From: a virus
Length of the DNA stretch: 41,307 nucleotides
Strand: one strand, 5' to 3'
IMG/VR virus record: IMGVR_UViG_3300046328_000255
Span: 1 to 41,307 of that record
Of this stretch, positions 24,879 to 33,040 are shown piece by piece. The position numbers were made by a program, and so were the translations under genes. Each line of letters starts with the position of its first letter. Position 1 is the stretch's first letter. The notes beneath the pieces were generated by a model. The model was not told where the DNA came from. It worked only from the letters and a program-made list of their open reading frames with translations, and ran no database searches.

Positions 24879-27097
24879 TGGATTATTCAGAATTTCTAGG
24901 AGCTAAAGAATTGGTATTTGATGCAAGCGGTATTGATACTGATTTATCACATGAAAAATTGCTAAATTATCAAAAAGCTATCGGCGAGTGGGCGATCCAA
25001 AAAGGCAAGAGTGCAATATTTGCGGATTGCGGATTGGGTAAGTCTTTTATGTCTATGGCAATATTAGATGCAATTTCAAAGCATATTAATAAACCTGCTT
25101 TACTTATAACTCCATTGCAGATTTTAGGACAGTTTATAGATGAAGAAGCTCCGAAGTGGGGATATACAATAAACAATCTACGTACTAACCCAGTTGATGC
25201 GGGGATTAACATTATCAACTATGAGCAATTAGAAAAACTCAATCCTGATGATTTTGGAGTGGTTTTCCTTGATGAAAGCTCAGTATTGAAATCTTTAAGC
25301 GGCAAATACAAAACTCTGCTTATTGAGTCATTTAAGAACGTGCATTATCGTTTTTGCGGTACTGCAACACCTTCACCAAACGACTTTATGGAACTTGGCA
25401 ATCATTCTGAATTTCTAGGCATTATGACTAGGGTTGAAATGCTTGCTATGTTTTTCACACATGACGGAGGGGATACTGCCAAATGGAAGCTCAAAGGACA
25501 CGCTAAAAAGAAGTTTTGGCAATGGCTATCTACTTGGTGCGTTGTGGTTACTGAGCCGAAAGATATAGGTTTTGATGAGCATAATTTTGTTAAGCCTCCT
25601 ATGTTTGAAACTCACCGCCATTTATTGGATATTCAGAAAAACAATTTTGATGACGGATATTTGATTAATTTGCCAGCTCAAGGATTAACTGAAAGGCTAA
25701 AAGAGCGCAGAAATACAATTCAAGATAGATGTCAATATACGGCTGATTTAGTCAATAACTCAAACGAGAAGTGGGTTATATGGTGCGAGCTGAATGATGA
25801 GGCTGATTTACTTGTGAAATTGATTGAGGGCGGTGTTAATCTATCGGGAAGCGATAAAGATGATGCGAAGCTCAAAAAGCTGCGGGATTTTAAGCATGGT
25901 GATACTAAATGCCTAATTAGTAAACCAAAAATCGCTGCATTTGGCTTAAATTGGCAACATTGTCATAATATGGTTTTCTGCTCACTTTCAGATAGTTATG
26001 AGCAATTTTATCAAGCAGTAAGACGATGCTATCGTTTTGGGCAAGATAAGATTGTAAATGTTCACTTGGTTTTATCTGAAACGCAAATGGAAGTTTATAA
26101 CAATATCCAGCGCAAACACGCTAACGCCGAAGAAATGAAAAAATCATTAATTGTAGAATTTAATGAATCTGGATTTAACATCAACTCAACCAAAAGGGAT
26201 TCTATGACTTATTTCGAAAGCCACGACAAAACAGAAAACTACGATATTTATAATGCTGATTGCTGTGAAGTGATTAAAAGATTGCCAGATAATAGCCTGC
26301 ATTATTCAATATTTAGTCCACCATTCGCAAGCCTTTACACTTACTCAAACTCCGAAAGAGATATGGGCAACTGCAAAAGCCATTCTGAATTTTATGCTCA
26401 CTTCAAATATCTTGTTGATGAATTGCACAAAAAAATGATGAATGGGCGTTTAGTTAGCTTCCATTGCATGAATTTACCAACATCAAAGCAAAATGACGGA
26501 TATATCGGCATAACTGATTTTAGAGGTTTGTTGATTAAGATATTCCAAGATGCAGGTTTTGTTTATCATTCTGAGGTTTGTATCTGGAAAGACCCTGTAA
26601 TTGCTATGCAGCGCACTAAGGCACTTGGATTGCTTCATAAGCAGATTAAAAAGAATAGTGCAATGAGCCGCCAAGGCATACCTGATTACTTGGTTACAAT
26701 GCGGAAACTAGGCGATAATCCTGAGCCTGTAAGTCATACGGCTGCGGAGTTTCCTGTTGATGTTTGGCAACAATACGCAAGCCCTATTTGGATGGATATT
26801 AACCCTTCCAAAACGCTACAATATAGCGAGGCGAGGGCGGAAGATGACGAACGCCATATTTGCCCTTTGCAACTTCAAGTTATTGAACGTGCGCTAGATT
26901 TGTGGACGAATATAGGCGATACTGTTTTTAGCCCTTTCATGGGGATAGGTTCAGAGGGTTATGTTTCACTTCAAAAGGGGCGCAAGTTTATCGGAACTGA
27001 GTTAAAACCTAGCTATTATGCAGTTGCTAAAAAGAACTTGGACTGGATAGAAAATAATCAACAACTTGATTTATTCAAAGTGGCATCGGGGGAATAA
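24878..27097 (+). CDS. SNF2-type helicase fused to a DNA methyltransferase
   Basis: Protein of 739 residues from the ATG at 24878. The N-terminal ATPase has Walker A DCGLGKS (50-56), a DE motif FLDESS (130-135), GTATPSPND (161-169) and a motif VI QAVRRCYRFGQ near 390, as in SNF2-like helicases. The C-terminal half is a beta-class amino-methyltransferase: catalytic SPPF (480-483) comes before the SAM-binding FSPFMGIG (684-691), so it modifies N6-adenine or N4-cytosine. No endonuclease domain is seen. Such fusions are found in phages and may protect DNA from host restriction or act in DNA processing. An upstream Met at 24866 is less likely because it lies inside the previous gene. Confidence 0.9.
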   Translation: MDYSEFLGAKELVFDASGIDTDLSHEKLLNYQKAIGEWAIQKGKSAIFADCGLGKSFMSMAILDAISKHINKPALLITPLQILGQFIDEEAPKWGYTINNLRTNPVDAGINIINYEQLEKLNPDDFGVVFLDESSVLKSLSGKYKTLLIESFKNVHYRFCGTATPSPNDFMELGNHSEFLGIMTRVEMLAMFFTHDGGDTAKWKLKGHAKKKFWQWLSTWCVVVTEPKDIGFDEHNFVKPPMFETHRHLLDIQKNNFDDGYLINLPAQGLTERLKERRNTIQDRCQYTADLVNNSNEKWVIWCELNDEADLLVKLIEGGVNLSGSDKDDAKLKKLRDFKHGDTKCLISKPKIAAFGLNWQHCHNMVFCSLSDSYEQFYQAVRRCYRFGQDKIVNVHLVLSETQMEVYNNIQRKHANAEEMKKSLIVEFNESGFNINSTKRDSMTYFESHDKTENYDIYNADCCEVIKRLPDNSLHYSIFSPPFASLYTYSNSERDMGNCKSHSEFYAHFKYLVDELHKKMMNGRLVSFHCMNLPTSKQNDGYIGITDFRGLLIKIFQDAGFVYHSEVCIWKDPVIAMQRTKALGLLHKQIKKNSAMSRQGIPDYLVTMRKLGDNPEPVSHTAAEFPVDVWQQYASPIWMDINPSKTLQYSEARAEDDERHICPLQLQVIERALDLWTNIGDTVFSPFMGIGSEGYVSLQKGRKFIGTELKPSYYAVAKKNLDWIENNQQLDLFKVASGE

Positions 27098-27588
27098 TGC
27101 AGCAAATTGATATGGACTTGACTAAATTTCATGGCGAAACTTTCGATGATGAGCGTGATAAAAAGCGACTTATAAGCTCACTTGATAGAATATCAAAGGT
27201 TTTTCAGCATCATGAGAATGAATGGATTGATGCAAATAAACTTTGTGAACTTGCGGAAGTTTCGCAAAATTCATATCGCAACCGCATTTCTGATTTGCGG
27301 GTTTATCATAAAATGAAAATAGCCGCTGCAAATATTAAAGACGGATTATGGAAATATAAATTTGTTGGATTTATGACTGATTTGGAGCATAAGCAATATT
27401 TATTTGATTTGAGAATGAAACGCACTAAGCCAATCGGAAACGAGGCTTTGTGGAATGATATGTGGCATCGTATGCGGGTTTATGGCGCAGCTCCAACGCA
27501 AGAAAACAATGGTTTATTATCTCATGCGGCTACAAAGTGGGCAATGGCTTTAGCGGGCGAGATTGCTGAGTTGAAATACATTGTTTAG
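27097..27588 (+). CDS. Hypothetical protein with a winged-helix-like middle, partner of the methyltransferase
   Basis: Protein of 163 residues whose ATG overlaps the stop of the helicase-methyltransferase (TAATG). Residues about 40-75 (EWIDANKLCELAEVSQNSYRNRISDLRVYH) look like a winged helix. The coupling suggests a DNA-binding partner or modulator of the methyltransferase; that is inference. No nuclease motif is visible. Confidence 0.72.
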   Translation: MQQIDMDLTKFHGETFDDERDKKRLISSLDRISKVFQHHENEWIDANKLCELAEVSQNSYRNRISDLRVYHKMKIAAANIKDGLWKYKFVGFMTDLEHKQYLFDLRMKRTKPIGNEALWNDMWHRMRVYGAAPTQENNGLLSHAATKWAMALAGEIAELKYIV

Positions 27589-27781
27589 ATAATATCCGCT
27601 TTTCCCACGATTTAACCATCATATCTGCGCCAAGCCAGCGCAAGCAATGATTTATGGCTTCAACATCTCTATTTTGAATAGGCAGCTTTTTATCCTCAAT
27701 ATTATGACTGGCTTTTAACACACGCCGCATGATGCGTATTCTGCTACATTCTGGCAATCGTAAAAATTCCGCATATGTCAT
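27530..27781 (-). CDS. Possible small leftward gene overlapping the end of its convergent neighbour
   Basis: ORF of 83 residues beginning MTYAEFLRLPECSRIRIMRR, with a coding-like helical composition. Its 3' end overlaps the rightward gene's 3' end by 59 bases. There is no clear ribosome binding site. It would explain the otherwise empty stretch 27589-27781, but I hold it as tentative. Confidence 0.45.
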   Translation of the reverse strand: MTYAEFLRLPECSRIRIMRRVLKASHNIEDKKLPIQNRDVEAINHCLRWLGADMMVKSWEKRILSKQCISTQQSRPLKPLPTL

Positions 27782-27845
27782 TTTGCAATGATTTGCTTTT
27801 TAATCACAAATTGCAACTGTAATATTTCTGCGACATAATTATTTA

Positions 27846-27861
27846 TTTTGCGTGTTGTAAA
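27846..27861 (+). promoter_or_regulatory. Copy 2 of the shared 16-base early motif
   Basis: TTTTGCGTGTTGTAAA, matching the copies at 23930, 29663 and 33556 (consensus YTTTGCRWRTDGTAAA). It stands 166 bases before the replication gene, giving a long leader that contains a stable stem-loop. Upstream, 27783-27823 holds two TTGCAA hexamers that could be operator sites. Confidence 0.5.
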
Positions 27862-27940
27862 AATATATCTTGCATAAGGCTAAAATGTCTTTATCGTGGG
27901 GTTATGTATCACAAAACCAATCAATCTTTTAATTATATTT

Positions 27941-28014
27941 CTTTTGTGCAGCAAGGTAGCGCAGCTCAGTAATGACTGCCTTCATGGTGATACATCTGCC
28001 TTGTTGCACAAAGG
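27941..28014 (+). ncRNA. Structured 5' leader of the replication gene
   Basis: CTTTTGTGCAGCAAGG (27941-27956) pairs along all 16 bases with CCTTGTTGCACAAAGG (27999-28014), 14 Watson-Crick and 2 G-U pairs. Inside, CAGT-AATG-ACTG (27967-27978) forms a tetraloop hairpin and CTGCCTT occurs twice. The right arm runs into the Shine-Dalgarno stretch AAGGGAG 5' of the ATG at 28028, so the stem could mask part of it. No known riboswitch class is recognised. Confidence 0.6.
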
Positions 28015-28027
28015 GAGTGGAGTGCTT

Positions 28028-28795
28028 ATGTCCGAAAAAGTTGATATTTTTATGCCTATAATTTGGGCAGATTATGAGAAAAAAACCAGCGGCTTATCAA
28101 TGCTTGAGCATGGAGCTTATTTACTTTTATTGAAAGAATACTGGAATAATGGAGGGGCTATTGAATGCGAACGCAATGCGGACGCATCAATTATGCATAT
28201 GCGGTTTTATCGCTCTTGCAGGGCATTAGCATTAGAGGAGCAAGTAGCAATAGATTTTGTGCTAAGTAAGTTTTTTGTATACGAAAGCGGAAAATATCAT
28301 CAATCAAGGGCAGATGAGGAGTTAGAAAAAGCTCGTGAAAAGCGCAGAAAAGCTAAGGAAGCAGCAGAAAAAAGATGGAAAAAAGAGGTAGAAAAACCTG
28401 ATGCTAAACCGATGCAGGCGGATATGCAACCGCATATGCAGATGGATATGCTAAACCGATGCTCTACACCTACACCTACACTTTCACCTATAGATAAAAT
28501 AAGTAAGGAAGGTAGTATGTTTAACGATAAATATTTTTTGATCGATGAATTTGTTTTATCTGAGCCTGACGTGCAAGAAATAATCTTTGCAGAGCAAGTT
28601 TTACACCCTAAGGGGATAGACTACCTACCTGACTGTTTTTTGAATTTTTGTGATGAAAAAGAAGAGATGAAGTTGTGGAGTAGTTTTTACAAATATCATC
28701 AAAACAAACAATCCAAAAAAACAAAAGGATTTTGGATTTTATCATGGAAAGAGCATATCCAAAGGCAACAACAAAACGAGGTAGAAAATGGCTAA
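28028..28795 (+). CDS. DUF1376 replication initiation-type protein
   Basis: Protein of 255 residues. The start at 28028 is chosen for its GGGAGTGGAG site; the open frame further upstream lies in the leader RNA. Residues 6-45 (DIFMPIIWADYEKKTSGLSMLEHGAYLLLLKEYW) are the DUF1376 signature seen in phage O-like replication proteins. A charged Lys/Glu/Ala coil (about 105-125) and a Met/Pro/Thr-rich linker separate it from a C-terminal domain ending GFWILSWKEHIQ. Its likely role is origin binding and helicase loading; the origin has not been located. Confidence 0.8.
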   Translation: MSEKVDIFMPIIWADYEKKTSGLSMLEHGAYLLLLKEYWNNGGAIECERNADASIMHMRFYRSCRALALEEQVAIDFVLSKFFVYESGKYHQSRADEELEKAREKRRKAKEAAEKRWKKEVEKPDAKPMQADMQPHMQMDMLNRCSTPTPTLSPIDKISKEGSMFNDKYFLIDEFVLSEPDVQEIIFAEQVLHPKGIDYLPDCFLNFCDEKEEMKLWSSFYKYHQNKQSKKTKGFWILSWKEHIQRQQQNEVENG

Positions 28796-29075
28796 AAAGA
28801 ATTACAACGATTATGAAGAAGATAAATTGACCTTTCCGAACGTAACTGTTTACAATGGAAGTTTGATAGTGCCAGTTGGATATGAAAAATATTATGCTTC
28901 AATCTGGCGGTGGAAATTAAACATGGGGATAAGTATTGAAAGTCCTAAATTTGTTTATTTGAAAGAATATGAAAACGAGCATGGAGTTATTACGCATAGG
29001 GAAAGATTGAATAGAACGCTTGCGCCTATGCCTACTCCGCTTAGAAGTAACAACAGAAAATTGCTTGAGGCGTGA
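28788..29075 (+). CDS. Hypothetical protein downstream of the replication gene
   Basis: Protein of 95 residues overlapping the replication gene by 8 bases and coupled to the next (TGATGAA). Sequence is rich in Tyr, Trp and Lys (YYASIWRWKLNMG), without recognised motif. Position suggests a role in replication or recombination, not shown by sequence. Confidence 0.68.
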   Translation: MAKKNYNDYEEDKLTFPNVTVYNGSLIVPVGYEKYYASIWRWKLNMGISIESPKFVYLKEYENEHGVITHRERLNRTLAPMPTPLRSNNRKLLEA

Positions 29076-29386
29076 TGAATAAAGCTGAAAAAGAATTTAT
29101 ATTAAAAATTAAGAATATGCCTTGTTGTATCTGCAACGCATCCGCACCAAGCGAAGCAGACCACGTTACGGATAGAGGCAGGCGGCTAGGGCATGAATGG
29201 TTAATCCCTCTTTGCGTTTCTTGTCATAGAGGGCAAAACGGATATACAAGCCATAAATGTACTTGGGATAAATCAAGCGCAAATCAGTTTAAGTTATGCA
29301 AGAAAACCTATGAAAAATTAGGGCTTGTTATGCCTATGCCATATAGCAAATTGCCTAATTATTACGAACGTATGCTGGAAGAATAA
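29072..29386 (+). CDS. HNH-type recombination/replication nuclease
   Basis: Protein of 104 residues. Zinc and metal ligands are visible: CCIC near residue 17, a central ADHV, PLCVSCHRGQNGYTSH near residues 46-61. The pattern matches small HNH proteins of lambdoid-type early regions (Ref- or NinG-like). It probably cuts DNA intermediates in recombination. It is short and lies in a normal early operon, so it looks domesticated rather than a homing enzyme. Confidence 0.78.
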   Translation: MMNKAEKEFILKIKNMPCCICNASAPSEADHVTDRGRRLGHEWLIPLCVSCHRGQNGYTSHKCTWDKSSANQFKLCKKTYEKLGLVMPMPYSKLPNYYERMLEE

Positions 29387-29388
29387 TT

Positions 29389-29637
29389 TTAATCTAACCA
29401 ATCCGAAATAGACAATCCGAAAACTTCTTCAATTTTTGATGCCGTATGAAGCGAAGGGCGGCGGCGGCCAGTCAACAAATGGTGGATTGTGGTTTGATGT
29501 GTTTTAATAATCACACTTAATTCGTCCAGTGTGTAACCATTGGCTTTTATAGCTATCGCAAATAACTCGCGGTTTTTACTGTTGTAACGATTTTTTCTAT
29601 TATTAAAATCTGCTTTTTTTGTTTTTTTCGCTTGCAT
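29389..29637 (-). CDS. HTH transcriptional regulator, leftward
   Basis: Protein of 82 residues from the Met at 29637, chosen over upstream ones because AAGGTG precedes it and further codons run into the shared promoter region. A very basic N-terminus (about 1-22) is followed by a Cro/CI-type helix-turn-helix: YTLDELSVIIKTHQTTIHHLLTGRRRPS. It is divergent from the recombination operon across a 63-base gap that contains one copy of the 16-base motif, so it may regulate that promoter and its own. Confidence 0.8.
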   Translation of the reverse strand: MQAKKTKKADFNNRKNRYNSKNRELFAIAIKANGYTLDELSVIIKTHQTTIHHLLTGRRRPSLHTASKIEEVFGLSISDWLD

Positions 29638-29662
29638 AATATCTTTGCACCTTGTAAATTGA

Positions 29663-29678
29663 TTTTGCATATAGTAAA
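29663..29678 (+). promoter_or_regulatory. Copy 3 of the shared 16-base early motif
   Basis: TTTTGCATATAGTAAA, 22 bases before the exonuclease ATG. TTGTAA (29652-29657) lies 17 bases before TAAAAC (29675-29680), the same geometry as at 23919-23947. The gap also contains TTTGCA and TTGCAT hexamers that may be operator sites for the divergent HTH regulator. Confidence 0.55.
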
Positions 29679-29700
29679 ACATAACAACAAAGGAGGCAAT

Positions 29701-30762
29701 ATGCAAGAAGGAATTTATTTTAATTTATCGGAGTCAGAATATCACGCAGCGCACGCTATTTCAACAAGCGGCATTAAGACGCTATTTATTTCAGGAATGG
29801 AATATTGGGAAAATTATCTAAACCCAGAACGTGAAAAAACTACAACGCCAGCAATGGAATTTGGCAAGGCAGCGCACAAATATTTTTTAGAAAACGACAA
29901 GTTTTTTGATGAATATGCGTTTGAGCCTTCAAAAAGTGATTTTGACATGGTTTTGGATACGCAAAAAGATATGCAAGAATATTGCATTGCGAACGGAATA
30001 AACTTTGCGCCTAGCCATAATAAGGCGAAGCTGGCGGAGGCAATTAGACAAAGCGGCTCAACTGCGACAATCTGGTTTGAAGTGCTGGAGGCGTTTGAAA
30101 AAAAGAATGAGGGTAAAAATATCCTTGATGCGAAAGATGCTAAGAAGCTGATCAAAATGCGTGATACATTTTTGATGTACGATAATTTGAAAACCACTTT
30201 TGAGGCCGGATATTCCGAAGTTTCAATTTTTATCAAAGTTCACGATATTACGTTCAAGTGCCGCATTGATTACATGAAAGCTGGCGAGGATATTGATTAC
30301 AAAACTTTTAGCAACAGCAAAGGCAAGAAGCTAGAAAAATGTATTTTTGAGGCAATCCAATATGAGATGTATAATGTGCAATATTTCTTGTATTCTCAGA
30401 TTATGAAAGAAGTTGCTAATAGATTGCAGAAAAACACTTTGCCTATTCATGGAAACGTAACGCCAGATTTTATTGAAAGCTTGAAAAACCCAGAGGCAAG
30501 GCAATTTTCGCTATTATTTCAAGGCAGCGCAGCACCGCATGAGTGTTTGAAGGTTAATCTTGTGAAAGCGATGCACGAGGGCGCAACAACGAATGAATAT
30601 CACAATTCTGCACGTCATATCTATTCGGAGGGCTTCAATCTTTATAAATCAAAAATTGATGCGGAGCTGGATATTTACGATAAAAAAACTTGGATTTCAT
30701 CATGTCAGGAATTAACATTGATGGACGAGAACGTGCCAAATATAATTTATCAAGCGTATTAA
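29701..30762 (+). CDS. RecE-like PD-(D/E)XK exonuclease (DUF3799 type)
   Basis: Protein of 353 residues from the ATG at 29701, which has AAAGGAGGC directly upstream; an earlier in-frame Met lies in the divergent promoter and is rejected. Signature parts: GIYFNLSESEYHAAHAISTSGIKTL at the N-terminus, MEFGKAAHKYFLE, and the catalytic FKCRIDYM...DIDYKTFS (D and D-x-K). It degrades one strand of double-stranded ends for the RecT-like partner encoded next. Such pairs serve phage recombination and concatemer formation. Confidence 0.87.
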   Translation: MQEGIYFNLSESEYHAAHAISTSGIKTLFISGMEYWENYLNPEREKTTTPAMEFGKAAHKYFLENDKFFDEYAFEPSKSDFDMVLDTQKDMQEYCIANGINFAPSHNKAKLAEAIRQSGSTATIWFEVLEAFEKKNEGKNILDAKDAKKLIKMRDTFLMYDNLKTTFEAGYSEVSIFIKVHDITFKCRIDYMKAGEDIDYKTFSNSKGKKLEKCIFEAIQYEMYNVQYFLYSQIMKEVANRLQKNTLPIHGNVTPDFIESLKNPEARQFSLLFQGSAAPHECLKVNLVKAMHEGATTNEYHNSARHIYSEGFNLYKSKIDAELDIYDKKTWISSCQELTLMDENVPNIIYQAY

Positions 30763-30786
30763 TTAAACAACTAGGAGGAAAATAAA

Positions 30787-31581
30787 ATGGAAAATACAAA
30801 AAAAGACTTTGCGGATATTTTAGAAGAAGAAAATCAAATTGAACTGAAAGAAATAATTGAGGGAACTGCTGAAGTTGTAATTGAGAAAATTTGCGAGGCG
30901 GAGGCAAAATTAGCCGAGCCAGCAAAGGTGGAAGTTGATAATCCTGTGCCAGCGGTGAAAGAAACGCAAAAAGCGATGGTGCAAGATAATTCAGCATACT
31001 CAATTTATTTTGATACTAACCGCTTTGAACAAGCGCAACGTGCAGCAAATTTACTTTCAAAATCAACTATTGTACCAGCGCATTATCGTGGTAATGTAAG
31101 CAACTGCTTAATAGCTTTGGATATGTCAGCAAATTTGGGCTTAAACCCGCTTTTATTTATGCAAAAATCAGCAATTATCCATGACAAAATGGCTTTTGAG
31201 GGGCAGCTTGTAATTTCACTTGTCAATAAAATTAAGCCTTTCAGCACTCCGATTGAGTTTGAATATGAGGGCGAAACTTCAGATTTGAAAAATTATGCTT
31301 GTACGGCTTGGGCTATTTCAAAGGCAGGGCAAAAAGTAAGTTATAAGCTGAAATATTCCGATGCAATTAAAATTGGCAATGCTGGGAAAAATGCTAACTG
31401 GCAAAACGCAACGCAGCTTATGATTTCATATCGTGCAGCAACGTATTTAGTGCGGTTATATGCACCTGAAATTCTTTTGGGTTGTTATACAAAAGAGGAA
31501 TTAGAGGATATTCCGCAAAAATCTAACAAACACATGAAAATGGTTTTTGATGAGTCAAACAACGAAGTGAGTGAGCTATGA
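30787..31581 (+). CDS. RecT-like single-strand annealing protein
   Basis: Protein of 264 residues with a strong AGGAGG site. The first 75 residues are acidic and probably disordered; the core has FEQAQRAANLLSKSTIVPAHYRG, NCLIALDMSANLGLNPLLFMQ and FEGQLVISLVN as in RecT-family annealers, followed by the conserved YRAATYLVRLYAPEILLG. It pairs complementary single strands made by the exonuclease. The long acidic N-terminal extension is unusual for the family. Confidence 0.84.
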   Translation: MENTKKDFADILEEENQIELKEIIEGTAEVVIEKICEAEAKLAEPAKVEVDNPVPAVKETQKAMVQDNSAYSIYFDTNRFEQAQRAANLLSKSTIVPAHYRGNVSNCLIALDMSANLGLNPLLFMQKSAIIHDKMAFEGQLVISLVNKIKPFSTPIEFEYEGETSDLKNYACTAWAISKAGQKVSYKLKYSDAIKIGNAGKNANWQNATQLMISYRAATYLVRLYAPEILLGCYTKEELEDIPQKSNKHMKMVFDESNNEVSEL

Positions 31582-31748
31582 AAGAGGACGAATGGATAAG
31601 ATATAATTGCTTGATATTGGCTTTAGCGCATACAAAACCTATGAAAATTAAAGAGGTTTTATATAACGCAAAAGAAATGAGCGATTATATTTTCAGCCGA
31701 CCAAGTGCAGAAATTCATCAATTCACAAAAGGGAAAACAAATTTATAA
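31578..31748 (+). CDS. Small protein, possibly truncated by a one-base shift
   Basis: Protein of 56 residues (MKEDEWIRYNCLILALAH...) coupled to the RecT gene by ATGA. Near its end, dropping one A from GGGAAAAC (31731-31738) would open another frame with a coding-like tail (IYKVTRAGRVPKGISR) that stops at 31791. Whether the short or the longer form is real cannot be told here; homopolymer error is a simple explanation. Confidence 0.6.
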   Translation: MKEDEWIRYNCLILALAHTKPMKIKEVLYNAKEMSDYIFSRPSAEIHQFTKGKTNL

Positions 31749-31789
31749 AGTTACACGAGCTGGACGTGTCCCAAAAGGAATATCCAGAT

Positions 31790-31889
31790 AAAGACAAGCT
31801 GTGAGTGTCTTTAATCAGCAAAAACCGCAGCAGGGTGTGATGAGTGTAAAACCGACCGCATAAGTCCGCCTCCTAGCTCAGGCGCACCC
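31790..31889 (+). ncRNA. Structured intergenic element before the GapR-like gene
   Basis: Two folded parts are visible. AAAGACA (31790-31796) pairs perfectly with TGTCTTT (31806-31812) over a 9-base loop. Then GGGTG (31833-31837) pairs with CACCC (31885-31889), directly stacked on a CGCCT/AGGCG hairpin (31867-31884). No coding frame covers 31792-31914. It may be a regulatory leader of the next gene or a small RNA; no known class is recognised. Confidence 0.45.
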
Positions 31890-31914
31890 ACTAACCATTA
31901 ACAACAAGGAGAAT

Positions 31915-32268
31915 ATGTTAAAACAAATGAAAATGGATAATCCACATTTAGCGGATTACATAGATGAGGCAGCCGCATCTTTAACTGGCGAAGGGCATAA
32001 TTCAGGCGGTATAACTGGCGCACATTTACGTCAATACGTTGAAAGGATTGAACGCCTTGAGGACGATAAAAAAGCCATTGCGGAAGACATGAAGGAGGTT
32101 TTTTGCGAAGCTAAAAGCAATGGTTTTGATGTTAAAATCATGCGGAAAGTTATAGCAATGCGAAAAAAGCCAAAAAATGAACTTGATGAAGAATTGGCAT
32201 TGATTGATTTATACTGCCACGCATTAGGAATGACACCGCTAGAAGAAGCAATTAACAAAACAATATAA
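31915..32268 (+). CDS. GapR-like DNA-binding protein (DUF2312)
   Basis: Protein of 117 residues with AAGGAG upstream. Residues 38-112 show the family core: LRQYVERIERLEDDKKAIAED, then MKEVFCEAKSNGFDVK and ALIDLYCHALGM. GapR in alphaproteobacteria binds overtwisted AT-rich DNA and helps chromosome replication. A phage copy may aid replication of its own AT-rich genome or modify host chromosome structure. The extra 35 N-terminal residues include GEGHNSGG, commonly seen before this domain. Confidence 0.88.
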   Translation: MLKQMKMDNPHLADYIDEAAASLTGEGHNSGGITGAHLRQYVERIERLEDDKKAIAEDMKEVFCEAKSNGFDVKIMRKVIAMRKKPKNELDEELALIDLYCHALGMTPLEEAINKTI

Positions 32269-32278
32269 GGATATGAAA

Positions 32279-33040
32279 ATGACTGAAATTACAATTATTG
32301 AAAAAATACAAAACGCACCAGAAATCTCTTTAGAGCTACTGGAAAATCTAAATGCCAGCGAGCTTTACAAAGATGCTTTGCCGCACGTAGTAAAGAAAAT
32401 TGAGGAAAATTACGGATTGTTGGTTTTTGATGTGAATACAAAAAAAGGGCGTGAGGATATTAAATCAACCGCTTATCAAGTTTCACGCTCAAAAACTGCG
32501 TTAATCAAATTGGCAGATAATTTAGTGGCTGATTGGGTTGAAGAAACAAAGGCAGTAAAAGTCAAAAAAGCTGATATGGAAACGAAGCTGGACGCATTGA
32601 GGGATAAAATCCGCAAGCCAGTTGATGATTGGGAAGCGGCAGAGGAGCTTGCAAAGCAGAAAGCAGAGCAAGATGAAAAAGACCGCATTGCAAAAGAATT
32701 GCTGGATAAGCAAGCTGCGGAATTGGAGGCTTTGCGAGCTGAAAAAGTAGAAACGATAACAATCCGAAAAGAGCCTGAAATCCATCAAGTAGAAATTACT
32801 GTGGAAGTACCGCAAGAAAGTAAACCAGAGCATTGGCTTGATGAAAAAACCGCTATTGTGGAGGGTAAAGATTACGGATTAAACAACGTAACTGCAAGCA
32901 ACGTGGTTATACCTAGATATTCTCAAGAGCATCTAATCAGCTTAATTCGTGAGATGAAAAACGTCATGCCAGTTTTAGAGTGGCAATTACTAGATGATGC
33001 AGTTCAACAATCAATTTTAGAGGTATTAAATGAAAAATAA
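32279..33040 (+). CDS. Coiled-coil protein of the recombination region
   Basis: Protein of 253 residues from the Met at 32279; the alternative Met at 32273 is too close to the AAGG site. A long helical middle (about 70-165) is rich in Ala, Glu and Lys with KADMETKLDALRDKIRKPVDDWE, followed by a beta part (EIHQVEITVEVP) and a C-terminal helix bundle. Proteins of this build accompany RecE/RecT-type genes in phages, but their function is not known to me. Confidence 0.75.
   Translation: MTEITIIEKIQNAPEISLELLENLNASELYKDALPHVVKKIEENYGLLVFDVNTKKGREDIKSTAYQVSRSKTALIKLADNLVADWVEETKAVKVKKADMETKLDALRDKIRKPVDDWEAAEELAKQKAEQDEKDRIAKELLDKQAAELEALRAEKVETITIRKEPEIHQVEITVEVPQESKPEHWLDEKTAIVEGKDYGLNNVTASNVVIPRYSQEHLISLIREMKNVMPVLEWQLLDDAVQQSILEVLNEK

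Noticed and set aside
27957-27998. tRNA in the leader of the replication gene (contains AGCTCAG as in D arms)
   Set aside because: No anticodon arm or T arm of normal shape can be drawn; the 16-pair outer stem is far longer than an acceptor stem.
31833-31889. Hammerhead ribozyme (contains TGATGAG)
   Set aside because: The core requires CTGATGA with a matching GAAA strand and cleavage site; the base before TGATGA is G and no GAAA partner is present.
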